Assembly: GCA_963805915.1 (NCBI GenBank)
Contig: CAWDWD010000019.1
Span: 124,001 to 188,000 of the forward strand
DNA length: 64,000 nt
From: JAEULH01 sp963805915
GTDB lineage: Bacteria; Pseudomonadota; Alphaproteobacteria; Rhodospirillales; Defluviicoccaceae
Direction of reading: 5' to 3'
In this document: positions 17,658-25,634 of the stretch, piece by piece
Layout: every line of letters starts with the position of its first letter
How positions within the stretch are numbered: position 1 is the stretch's first letter
Made by a program: the position numbers and the translations under genes
Notes under the pieces: model-generated
What the model was told of the DNA's origin: nothing
What the model saw: the letters and a program-made list of their open reading frames with translations, nothing else
Database searches by the model: none

Positions 17658-20327
17658 ATGTTGGATATTCCCCGCGACGGTGATATCGACCCGATCGAAA
17701 CGCAAGAGTGGTTGGAATTGTTGCAATCCGTCCTTGAGCGCGAGGGTCCGGAGCGCGCGCAGTTCATCTTGGGCCGGCTGGCGGCGAAGGCGCGCGAGGT
17801 TGGCGCCGCGCTGCCGTTCAACGCCAACACGCCATACGTGAACACCATCGCGCCCGCCGACGAGGAGCGCATTCCGGGCGTCGCCGAGATCGAATGGCGC
17901 ATTCGCACGATCATCCGCTGGAATGCGATGGCCATGGTCGTGCGCGCCAACAAGGGGTCGGCCGAACTCGGCGGTCACATCGCCAGCTTCGCCTCCAGCG
18001 CCACGCTCTACGATGTCGGTTTCAACCATTTCTGGCGCGCCGACGGCGAAAAGCACGGCGGCGATATGATCTTCATCCAGGGCCACTCGGCGCCCGGCTT
18101 GTACGCGCGGGCGTTCATGGAGGGCCGGCTGAGCGAGGAGCAGCTCGATCGGTTCCGCCGGGAAGTCGACGGTGGCGGCCTGTCGTCCTATCCGCACCCC
18201 TGGCTGATGCCGGACTTTTGGCGGTTTCCGACCGTGTCGATGGGGCTCGGGCCGCTGATGGCGATCTACCAGGCCCGGTTCATGCGCTACCTCGACGACC
18301 GCGGCATTATCGACGCCGGCGATCGCAAGGTCTGGGCGTTCATGGGCGACGGCGAGATGGACGAGCCGGAGTCGCTCGGCGCGATCTCGATCGCCGCGCG
18401 CGAAAAGCTCGACAACCTGATCTTCGTCATCAACTGCAATCTTCAGCGGCTCGACGGCCCCGTTCGCGGCAACTCGAGCATTATCCAGGAGCTCGAGCGC
18501 AATTTCCGCGGCACCGGCTGGAACGTCATCAAGGTGCTGTGGGGCGGCAACTGGGACCCGCTGTTCATGCGCGACACCAAGGGCATCCTGCGCAAGCGCA
18601 TGGAGGAATGCGTCGACGGCGAGTACCAGGCCTTCAAGTCCAGGAATGGCGCGTTCGTCCGCGAGCATTTCTTCGGCAAGTATCCCGAACTGAAGGACAT
18701 GGTCGCCGACATGAGCGACGATGAGATCTGGCGGCTCGAGCGCGGCGGCCACGACGCCCAGAAGGTCTACGCGGCTTACGCCGCGGCGACGGCGCATAAG
18801 GGCCGGCCAACCGTCATCCTCGCCAAGACCGTCAAGGGCTACGGCATGGGCGAGGCCGGCGAAGGCCAGAACATCACCCATCAACTGAAGAAGATGGGCG
18901 CGGAGGCCATCCGCGTCTTCCGCGACCGGTTCAAGATCCCCGTCGGCGACGACAACATCGACAAGGCTCCCTATTATCGCCCGGCAGAGGATAGTCCCGA
19001 GATCAAGTACCTGCGCGAGCGCCGCGAGGCGCTGGGCGGTTATTTCCCGAGCCGACGCGACGACGCCGAGCCGCTGCAGGTTCCGGAGCTTTCCGCCTTC
19101 GAGACCCAGCTCAAGAGCACGGGCGAGCGGGAAATTTCGACGACCATGGCGTTCGTCCGCATCCTGACGACGCTGGTGCGCGACAAGAACATCGGCAAGC
19201 GCGTGGTCCCCATCGTCGCCGACGAGTCGCGAACCTTCGGCATGGAGGGTCTCTTCCGCCAGATCGGCATCCACTCCTCGATCGGCCAGCTCTACCGCCC
19301 GGAGGACTCCGAGCAGCTGATGTACTACCGCGAGGACAAGAAGGGGCAGATCCTTCAGGAAGGGATCAGCGAGGCCGGCGCGTTCTCCTCGTGGATCGCG
19401 GCGGGAACGTCGTACAGCAATCACGGCGTGCCGATGATCCCGTTCTACATCTACTACTCGATGTTCGGCTTCCAGCGGATCGGCGATCTGGCCTGGGCCG
19501 CGGGCGACATCCAGGCGCGCGGCTTTCTGCTGGGTGGCACCGCCGGGCGGACGACGCTCAACGGCGAGGGCCTGCAACACCAGGACGGCCACAGCCACCT
19601 GGCCGCGGCGACGATTCCCAACTGCATCGCCTACGATCCGACCTTCAGCTACGAGGTCGCCGTGATCATTCACGATGGGCTGCGGCGGATGTTCGCCGAG
19701 CGGGAGAACGTCTACTACTACATCACCGTCATGAACGAGAACTATCAGCACCCGGCCTTGCCCGAAGGCGCCGAAGAGGGCATCCGCAAGGGCCTCTACC
19801 TGTTCAAAAAGGGCGAGGGCAACGATTCGAAACCGACGGTACAGCTGCTCGGCTGCGGCACGATTCTCCGCGAGGTGATCGCCGCGGCCGAGCTGCTCGA
19901 GCAGGATTTCGGGGTCGCGGCGGACATCTGGAGCGCGACCAGCTTCAACGAGTTGCGCCGCGACGCCATGGCGGCCGAGCGATGGTCGCTGCTTCATCCC
20001 GACGCCGAGCCCAGGCAGAGCCATGTCGCGGCATCGCTCAACGATCGGCTCGGCCCGGTGATCGCCGCGACCGACTACATGCGCACGTTCCCAGAGCAGA
20101 TCCGCCCCTACCTCACCGCGCGCTTCGTCACGCTCGGCACCGACGGCTATGGACGCAGCGACAGCCGGGCGCAGTTGCGCAAGTTCTTCGAGGTCAACCG
20201 ACATTACGTTGCCGTCGCCGCGCTGAAGGCGCTTGCCGACGACGGCGCGTTGCCGATGGCCAAGGTGAGCGAGGCCATCGCCAAGTACGGGATCGATCCG
20301 GAAAGGCCGTGTCCGTGGACGGTCTGA
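17658..20327 (+). CDS. aceE: Pyruvate dehydrogenase E1 component, homodimeric type
   Basis: The ATG at 17658 follows an AGGAGGAGG ribosome-binding site and gives 889 residues, the size of the single-chain E1. The thiamine diphosphate motif GDGEMDEPE ... NCNLQRLDG is clear. The active-site histidine-rich loop (NFRGTGWNVIKVLWGG; AGRTTLNGEGLQHQDGHSH) is also clear. It decarboxylates pyruvate and acetylates the lipoyl groups of the E2 subunit encoded next. Most alphaproteobacteria have the two-gene PdhA/PdhB E1, so this AceE form is a useful lineage marker. It is the first gene of aceE-aceF-lpd. Confidence 0.96.
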   Translation: MLDIPRDGDIDPIETQEWLELLQSVLEREGPERAQFILGRLAAKAREVGAALPFNANTPYVNTIAPADEERIPGVAEIEWRIRTIIRWNAMAMVVRANKGSAELGGHIASFASSATLYDVGFNHFWRADGEKHGGDMIFIQGHSAPGLYARAFMEGRLSEEQLDRFRREVDGGGLSSYPHPWLMPDFWRFPTVSMGLGPLMAIYQARFMRYLDDRGIIDAGDRKVWAFMGDGEMDEPESLGAISIAAREKLDNLIFVINCNLQRLDGPVRGNSSIIQELERNFRGTGWNVIKVLWGGNWDPLFMRDTKGILRKRMEECVDGEYQAFKSRNGAFVREHFFGKYPELKDMVADMSDDEIWRLERGGHDAQKVYAAYAAATAHKGRPTVILAKTVKGYGMGEAGEGQNITHQLKKMGAEAIRVFRDRFKIPVGDDNIDKAPYYRPAEDSPEIKYLRERREALGGYFPSRRDDAEPLQVPELSAFETQLKSTGEREISTTMAFVRILTTLVRDKNIGKRVVPIVADESRTFGMEGLFRQIGIHSSIGQLYRPEDSEQLMYYREDKKGQILQEGISEAGAFSSWIAAGTSYSNHGVPMIPFYIYYSMFGFQRIGDLAWAAGDIQARGFLLGGTAGRTTLNGEGLQHQDGHSHLAAATIPNCIAYDPTFSYEVAVIIHDGLRRMFAERENVYYYITVMNENYQHPALPEGAEEGIRKGLYLFKKGEGNDSKPTVQLLGCGTILREVIAAAELLEQDFGVAADIWSATSFNELRRDAMAAERWSLLHPDAEPRQSHVAASLNDRLGPVIAATDYMRTFPEQIRPYLTARFVTLGTDGYGRSDSRAQLRKFFEVNRHYVAVAALKALADDGALPMAKVSEAIAKYGIDPERPCPWTV

Positions 20328-20392
20328 ACCAAGTGCAACAAGCCGCGACATCGACGATAGAACGCGCGGCGTAGAAACGGGAGGACTTGGAT

Positions 20393-21817
20393 ATGGGCAC
20401 GGTTCAGGACGTTAAGGTTCCCGACATCGGCGATTTCGCCGATGTCGAGATCATCGAAGTGGTGGTCTCGCCGGGCGATGAGGTCAACGCGGAAGATCCC
20501 TTGATCACGCTGGAAAGCGACAAGGCCAGCATGGAGGTCCCCTCGCCGCTCGCCGGCAAGATCGTCGAGGTCAAGGTCGCGGTCGGCGATCGGGTGTCCG
20601 AAGGCACCGAGATCGCCACCATCGAGGTCGCCGGCGCCGAGGTCGCCGGCGCCGAGGCCCCGGCGGCGGAAGAAGACGGCGAAGAGGGCGCGGCCGCGAA
20701 GCGCGAGGAGGCGGCGCCGCCGGCCAAGGAAGGAGCGCCCTCGCCGGACAAGGCGACCGCCGCGCCGGACAAGGGGGCCCCCGCCCGCGAGCCCGCCCCC
20801 TCACCAGCCCCCGCCGAGGTTAAGGGCGGCGGCGAGGCCGCGTCCGCCAAAAGCGCTCAAGGCGAGGCCAAGATCGATGAAGAGGGCTTCGCCAAGGCCC
20901 ATGCCAGTCCGTCCGTGCGCCGCTTCGCCCGCGAACTCGGCGCCGATCTCGGCCGGATTGCCGGCACCGGGCCGAAGGACAGGATCCTCAAGGAAGACGT
21001 CCAGGCGTTCGTCAAGGGCATCCTCGCCCAGCCGCCGGGCGCGCAACCCGCGGCCGCCGCCGCGCCGGCCGGCGGCGGGCTGGCCGTAGCCGAGATGCCG
21101 GAGATCGATTTCGCCGAGTTCGGCCCGGTCGAGACCAAGCCCTTAAGCAAGATCAAGCGGCTGTCGGGCACCGGCCTGCACCGCAACTGGGTGACCATCC
21201 CGCATGTGACCCATCACGAGGACGCCGACATCACCGAGCTTGAGGCGTTCCGCAAGGAGATGGGCGAAGAGGCCAAGGCGCAAGGCGTTCGCCTGACCAT
21301 GGTCTCGTTCCTGCTCAAGGCCTCGGTCGCGGCGCTCCGCCGCTTCCCCGAGTTCAGCGCCTCGCTCGACAAAGCGAAGGAGAACCTCGTTCTCAAGAGC
21401 TACTACCACATCGGCGTCGCCGTCGACACGCCGGAGGGTCTGGTCGTTCCGGTCATTCGCGATGTCGACCGCAAGGGCATCTTCGAGTTGGCCCGCGAGT
21501 TGGGCGAGGTCAGCGAGAAGGCTCGCGCGCGCAAGCTCAAGCCGGCGGACATGCAGGGCGGCTGCTTCACGATTTCGAGCCTCGGCGGCATCGGCGGCAC
21601 CGGCTTCACGCCGATCATCAACGCCCCGGAGGTCGCCATTCTCGGGGCGACGCGGGCGCGGATTGAGCCGGTGTTCCAGGACGGCGCCTTCGTCCCGCGG
21701 CTGCTGTTGCCGCTGTCGCTGTCCTACGACCACCGGGTGATCGACGGCGCCGGCGCCGCGCGGTTCGCGGCCCATCTGGCCTTCGTGCTGGCCGACGTCC
21801 GGCGGCTCGTCCTGTGA
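20393..21817 (+). CDS. aceF: Dihydrolipoamide acetyltransferase, E2 of pyruvate dehydrogenase
   Basis: The ATG at 20393 (GGGAGG upstream) gives 474 residues. There is one N-terminal lipoyl domain with the modified lysine in ESDKASMEVPSP, followed by a long Ala/Pro/Glu linker (about residues 85-160). The peripheral subunit-binding domain is SPSVRRFARELGADLGRIAGTG. The catalytic domain has the active-site histidine in LSYDHRVIDGAGAARF. It transfers the acetyl group to CoA and forms the core of the complex. The gene lies 65 bases after aceE and 55 before lpd in the same operon. E. coli has three lipoyl domains; this protein has one. Confidence 0.95.
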   Translation: MGTVQDVKVPDIGDFADVEIIEVVVSPGDEVNAEDPLITLESDKASMEVPSPLAGKIVEVKVAVGDRVSEGTEIATIEVAGAEVAGAEAPAAEEDGEEGAAAKREEAAPPAKEGAPSPDKATAAPDKGAPAREPAPSPAPAEVKGGGEAASAKSAQGEAKIDEEGFAKAHASPSVRRFARELGADLGRIAGTGPKDRILKEDVQAFVKGILAQPPGAQPAAAAAPAGGGLAVAEMPEIDFAEFGPVETKPLSKIKRLSGTGLHRNWVTIPHVTHHEDADITELEAFRKEMGEEAKAQGVRLTMVSFLLKASVAALRRFPEFSASLDKAKENLVLKSYYHIGVAVDTPEGLVVPVIRDVDRKGIFELARELGEVSEKARARKLKPADMQGGCFTISSLGGIGGTGFTPIINAPEVAILGATRARIEPVFQDGAFVPRLLLPLSLSYDHRVIDGAGAARFAAHLAFVLADVRRLVL

Positions 21818-21872
21818 GCGGCGCGCTCGGATCGACGGTGCTGCGGACTGCCGACACGAAAGGGATGCGGCG

Positions 21873-23657
21873 ATGAGTACAATTCAGGAGGTCAAGGTCC
21901 CGGATATCGGCGACTTTACGGACGTCGAGATCATCGAGGTCTCGGTCAAGCCGGGTGACAAGATCAGCGTCGAGACTCCTCTGATCACGCTGGAAAGCGA
22001 CAAGGCGGCGATGGACGTCCCCTCGCCCCTGAACGGCGTGGTCAAGGAGATCAAGGTCAAGCCGGGCGACAAGGTCTCCGAGGGCTCGCTGATTCTGACG
22101 ATAGAGGTCGACGGCGCCCAGTCGGATGCCCCGTCGGACGCCCAGCCGAAAGCGGAGCCGAAGGTCGAAAGCGAGGCCGCGCGCGCCGAAAGCGAGCGGC
22201 CGGCGCGGCCGGAAGCGCCCGCCTCGGCGCCGAAAGGCGGCGCGCGCGGCGATATCCATGCCGAGGTGGTCGTTCTCGGCTCCGGCCCCGGCGGATACTC
22301 CGCGGCCTTCCGCGCCGCCGATCTCGGCAAGAAGACGGTGCTTATCGAGCGCTACGCCTCGCTCGGCGGCGTCTGCCTCAACGTCGGCTGCATTCCCTCG
22401 AAGGCGCTGCTGCACGCCGCCAAGGTCATCGCGGAAACCAAGGAAATGAGCGCCAACGGGCTGGTCTTCGAGCCGCCGCGGATCGAGCTCGACAAGCTCG
22501 CGGCGTGGAAGGACAACGTCGTCGGCAAGCTGACCGGCGGGCTCGCCGGACTGGCCAAGCAGCGCAAGGTCGAGGTCGTGCACGGCACGGGGGCGTTCTC
22601 CGGCGCGAACGAGATCACCGTCGAAACGGCGGAGGGGCCGAAGACGATTTCGTTCGATCAGGCAATTATCGCCGCCGGCTCCGAAGCGGTGAAGATTCCG
22701 GGATTCCCGCACGATGATCCCCGCGTGATGGATTCGACCGGGGCGCTCGAATTGCGCGACATTCCCGAGCGCCTGCTCGTCGTCGGCGGCGGCATCATCG
22801 GCCTGGAGATGGCGACGGTCTATTACGAGCTGGGGTCCAAGCTCACCGTCGTCGAACTGCTCGATGTGCTGATGCCGGGCGCGGACAAGGATCTGGTCCG
22901 CCCGTTCCACAAGCGGATCGAAAAGCAGTACCAAAAGATCATGCTCAAGACCAAAGTCACCGGCATGAGCGCGCGCGACGACGGCATCCACGTCACCTTC
23001 GAGGGCGCGGGCGCGCCGGACGAGGACGTTTTCGACCGGGTTCTCGTCGCCGTCGGGCGGCGGCCGAATGGCAAGAGCGTCGGCGCGGAGAAGGCCGGCG
23101 TTCACTTCGACGAGCGCGGCTTCATCCCCACCGACAACCGGATGCGAACCAACGTCGCGCACATCTTCGCCATCGGCGACATCGCCTGCCACCCGATGCT
23201 GGCGCACAAGGCCGTGCACGAGGGCAAGGTCGCGGCCGAAGTCGCGGCCGGGGAAAACAGCGCATTTGACGCCCGCGTCATCCCGTCGGTGGCTTACACC
23301 GATCCCGAGGTCGCCTGGGTCGGCGTGACCGAGATCGAGGCCAAGGAGCAGAAACTTGACTACGGCAAGGGCGTGTTTCCATGGGCGGCCAGCGGCCGGT
23401 CGCTGGCGCTGGGCCGCGACGAGGGCATGACCAAGCTGCTGTTCGACAAGAAGACCGGCCGCGTCATTGGCGGCGGAATCGTCGGCCCCAACGCCGGCGA
23501 CCTGATCGCCGAGGTCGGCCTTGCCATCGAGCTTGGCTGCGATGCCCACGACATCGGCCTGACCATCCATCCGCATCCGACGCTGTCGGAGACCGTGGGC
23601 ATGGCGGCGGAAGCGTTCGCGGGGACGATCACCGACCTTTACATGCCACGAAAGTAA
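21873..23657 (+). CDS. lpd: Dihydrolipoyl dehydrogenase with N-terminal lipoyl domain
   Basis: The 594-residue protein is longer than ordinary E3 (about 470). It carries its own lipoyl domain (residues 1-80, ESDKAAMDVPSP) and a Pro/Ala/Glu linker. The FAD-binding VVLGSGPGGYSAAFRAADLG follows, with the redox disulfide GGVCLNVGCIPSKALLHAA. The NAD-binding VVGGGIIGLEMATVYYELG comes next, and the C-terminal HPHPTLSETV holds the catalytic His-Glu pair. It reoxidises the dihydrolipoyl groups of E2. Such lipoyl-E3 fusions are known in some proteobacteria. A paralogue without the lipoyl domain is encoded at 35682-37082. Confidence 0.96.
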   Translation: MSTIQEVKVPDIGDFTDVEIIEVSVKPGDKISVETPLITLESDKAAMDVPSPLNGVVKEIKVKPGDKVSEGSLILTIEVDGAQSDAPSDAQPKAEPKVESEAARAESERPARPEAPASAPKGGARGDIHAEVVVLGSGPGGYSAAFRAADLGKKTVLIERYASLGGVCLNVGCIPSKALLHAAKVIAETKEMSANGLVFEPPRIELDKLAAWKDNVVGKLTGGLAGLAKQRKVEVVHGTGAFSGANEITVETAEGPKTISFDQAIIAAGSEAVKIPGFPHDDPRVMDSTGALELRDIPERLLVVGGGIIGLEMATVYYELGSKLTVVELLDVLMPGADKDLVRPFHKRIEKQYQKIMLKTKVTGMSARDDGIHVTFEGAGAPDEDVFDRVLVAVGRRPNGKSVGAEKAGVHFDERGFIPTDNRMRTNVAHIFAIGDIACHPMLAHKAVHEGKVAAEVAAGENSAFDARVIPSVAYTDPEVAWVGVTEIEAKEQKLDYGKGVFPWAASGRSLALGRDEGMTKLLFDKKTGRVIGGGIVGPNAGDLIAEVGLAIELGCDAHDIGLTIHPHPTLSETVGMAAEAFAGTITDLYMPRK

Positions 23658-23692
23658 ACGCGCAGGGGGGAGGCGGGAGAGACGAAACGATC

Positions 23693-24478
23693 ATGAGCGT
23701 TCCCCTCGCCTTTCGCGAGTACGGCAGCGGACCGCCGCTGGTCATTCTCCACGGCCTGTTCGGCTCGGGACAGAACTGGCAGTCGGTCGGCAGACGGCTC
23801 GGCGAGACCTACCGCGTGCTCGCCGTCGACCTGCGCAACCACGGCAATTCGCCGCTGGCCGACGCCATGACCTTTTCCGAGATGGTCGACGATCTCCGGG
23901 TGTTTCTTGAGGATCAGGGGATCGAGCGGGCGTCCTTTCTCGGCCACAGCGTCGGCGGCAAGACCGCCATGGTCTTTGCGCTGCTCTATGCGCAGATGGT
24001 TGAGTCGCTGATCGTGGTCGATATCGCGCCGGTGGTCTACAGCCACACGTTCATGCCGCTGGTCCACGCGATGCAGCGCCTCGACCTCACCGGCGGCGTG
24101 CCGAAGTCGGCACTCGACGCGCGGCTCGCGCGCGACATTCCCGACCGCGTGTTGCGCACGTTCCTGATGCAGAACCTGGTGATCAATAAAGGCTTGCCGA
24201 CGTGGCGGATCAACCTAGATGCCATTGGCGCGCACATGGATGATCTTGTCGGCTTTCCCGACGTCGAGGGCTTCGTCTTCGATGGCCGCTGCCTGTTCAT
24301 CAGCGGCGCGCAGTCGGACTACGTTGAAGCGGAACAACACCACGCCCGCATCCTCGAGTTGTTCCCCTGGGCCGAGTTCGCGGTGATTCCCGAGGCCGGC
24401 CACCGCGTCCATGCCGAACAGCCGGAGCGCTTCATCGAGGTTGTAACGGCGTTTCTGTCCCCTCCCGCCGAAAGCTAG
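23693..24478 (+). CDS. Alpha/beta-fold hydrolase (YbfF-like esterase)
   Basis: The ATG at 23693, with purine-rich GAGGCGGGAGAG upstream, gives 261 residues. It starts PLAFREYGSGPPLVILHGLFGSGQNWQSVG with the oxyanion HGLFG motif. Then come VDLRNHGNSP, the nucleophile elbow GHSVGGKTAM, and the C-terminal AGHRVHAEQPERF with the catalytic histidine. This matches the YbfF-type esterase subfamily, which cleaves short acyl esters or acyl-CoA in vitro. It follows lpd by 35 bases and may be the last gene of the pyruvate dehydrogenase operon. The physiological substrate is unknown. Confidence 0.9.
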   Translation: MSVPLAFREYGSGPPLVILHGLFGSGQNWQSVGRRLGETYRVLAVDLRNHGNSPLADAMTFSEMVDDLRVFLEDQGIERASFLGHSVGGKTAMVFALLYAQMVESLIVVDIAPVVYSHTFMPLVHAMQRLDLTGGVPKSALDARLARDIPDRVLRTFLMQNLVINKGLPTWRINLDAIGAHMDDLVGFPDVEGFVFDGRCLFISGAQSDYVEAEQHHARILELFPWAEFAVIPEAGHRVHAEQPERFIEVVTAFLSPPAES

Positions 24479-24625
24479 ATCAACGTGCTTTTGGACTCTC
24501 ATCCAAAAGTAGAAATTTGATGATTACCAAGCCGATGAGTACCAAGCCATCGAGCATTTCCGCGCTCGTACGGGTGCAGGTTGCTCATATCCGCTGCCAC
24601 GTCGCCGACGCTAGTCTAAGTAGAT

Positions 24626-24652
24626 AAAAAAACCGCCCACAAACGGGGCGGT
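24626..24652 (-). terminator. Intrinsic terminator, minus strand
   Basis: The 7-bp stem ACCGCCC (24632-24638) / GGGCGGT (24646-24652) is flanked on the plus strand by AAAAAAA at 24626-24632. This is a U-tract only when read on the minus strand. No minus-strand protein gene ends here, which is why a small RNA is proposed. Confidence 0.7.
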
Positions 24653-24740
24653 ATTAAGGTCGGATAGGGAGAGGTCGAAGACGAGACGGCGGAAAATCCC
24701 TCAAGATCAGGTCCGGCCCGTCATCGACGCTCGCGGGACA
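24626..24740 (-). ncRNA. Candidate minus-strand small RNA with intrinsic terminator
   Basis: The minus strand here has a good promoter (24747-24775) and about 115 bases downstream a terminator: stem ACCGCCC / GGGCGGT with a 7-base loop and a run of seven U. Between them there is no open frame longer than six codons. Single-strand-looking pyrimidine patches such as CCTCTCCCT resemble anti-Shine-Dalgarno sequences. These features suggest a trans-acting small RNA. It lies in the 567-base gap between the esterase gene and the DUF1003 gene. I do not recognise a known RNA family. The evidence is sequence pattern only. Confidence 0.5.
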
Positions 24741-24746
24741 TTCCCT

Positions 24747-24775
24747 TTTATAGACAACAAGCACGCACGCAACAA
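24747..24775 (-). promoter_or_regulatory. Sigma70-like promoter for the candidate small RNA
   Basis: On the minus strand TTGTTG (24775-24770) and TATAAA (24752-24747) are separated by exactly 17 bases. They are followed by a GGGA start region in AT-rich DNA that is otherwise devoid of genes. Confidence 0.55.
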
Positions 24776-24817
24776 GAGATTTGTTGAGAAAAATATTTAC
24801 TCAAAAAGGAACTTAGT

Positions 24818-24847
24818 TTGTCAAAATTAAACCTTAATTAGTACTAT
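24818..24847 (+). promoter_or_regulatory. Possible promoter for the DUF1003 gene
   Basis: TTGTCA at 24818-24823 and TACTAT at 24842-24847 are 18 bases apart in a strongly AT-rich stretch. It would leave a leader of about 190 bases before the chosen start at 25046. That long leader makes the assignment tentative. Confidence 0.4.
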
Positions 24848-25045
24848 ACATCTCTGATGCGACCCTTGCTTGTGGTGGTAACGCGACGCGGCACATTCAG
24901 CTCGCGCACGCCCGTTTTGGGCCACCAGCAGCGGGCGCAAGGCCGGACACATCGCCCCCGCAATCAGCGCCGCGACGCCCGCTTGAACTTCGCCGAGCGA
25001 GTCGCGAAAATCCGTTGCGCCACCCCTCGCTCGGAGAAGGTCGTC

Positions 25046-25627
25046 ATGGCGGACAGCGAACAGCTCGCGCACAGATTTTTCCGCTCGGCCTTCAATACTC
25101 TCTCGGCGGCCGAGAAGAAGGTTATCGCCGATGTTCTCGCGCGGCGGCACACGACGCGCGACGCCGCCAGGCGTTACGAAGAAGGTCTGACCTTCGGCCA
25201 GCGCGTGGCCGACCGGGTCGCCGCCTTTGGCGGTTCTTGGCCGTTCATCCTGATCTTCATGGGCGTTCTCGTCGCCTGGGTTACATTGAACTCGGTCATC
25301 CTTGTCCGTTATGGCGACGAGTTCGACCCCTACCCCTACATCCTTCTCAATCTGTTCTTGTCCATGCTCGCGGCGATCCAGGCTCCGGTCATCATGATGT
25401 CGCAGAACCGTCAGGCGACGCGGGATCGCATCGATCAGAAGCACGATTACGAAGTCAACCTGAAAACCGAAATGGAGCTGATGCAGCTGCACGACAAAAT
25501 GGACGTCTTCCTCCAGCAGCACTGGCTCAACCTGCTTAATCTTCAGCGCGAACAGATTGATATGCTGCGCGCGCTTCTGGGCGAGCGCGCGCAAGACGCT
25601 CCGCCGGAAGAAGGCGGCCGCGCGTAA
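25046..25627 (+). CDS. DUF1003 domain-containing membrane protein
   Basis: The ATG at 25046 with GGAGAAGG upstream gives 193 residues. A longer version from 24857 would add a low-complexity Arg-rich extension and is rejected. After a charged N-terminal helix come TFGQRVADRVAAFGGSWPFILIFMGVLVAWVTLN and YPYILLNLFLSMLAAIQAPVIMMSQNRQATRDR, the two-helix core of DUF1003. A long amphipathic tail (NLKTEMELMQLHDKMDVFLQQHW) follows and may form a coiled coil. It is an inner-membrane protein of unknown function. The gene converges on the ABC1-kinase-like gene, whose stop codon is only 7 bases away. Confidence 0.88.
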   Translation: MADSEQLAHRFFRSAFNTLSAAEKKVIADVLARRHTTRDAARRYEEGLTFGQRVADRVAAFGGSWPFILIFMGVLVAWVTLNSVILVRYGDEFDPYPYILLNLFLSMLAAIQAPVIMMSQNRQATRDRIDQKHDYEVNLKTEMELMQLHDKMDVFLQQHWLNLLNLQREQIDMLRALLGERAQDAPPEEGGRA

Positions 25628-25634
25628 ATAAGCC

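Noticed and set aside
24857..25045. An N-terminal extension of the DUF1003 protein
   Set aside because: The added residues are low-complexity and Arg-rich; the ATG at 25046 has a good ribosome-binding site and fits the family start.
24479..25045. A tRNA or riboswitch in the AT-rich gap
   Set aside because: No cloverleaf or known aptamer pattern was found; the ordered signals fit a promoter-terminator unit instead.
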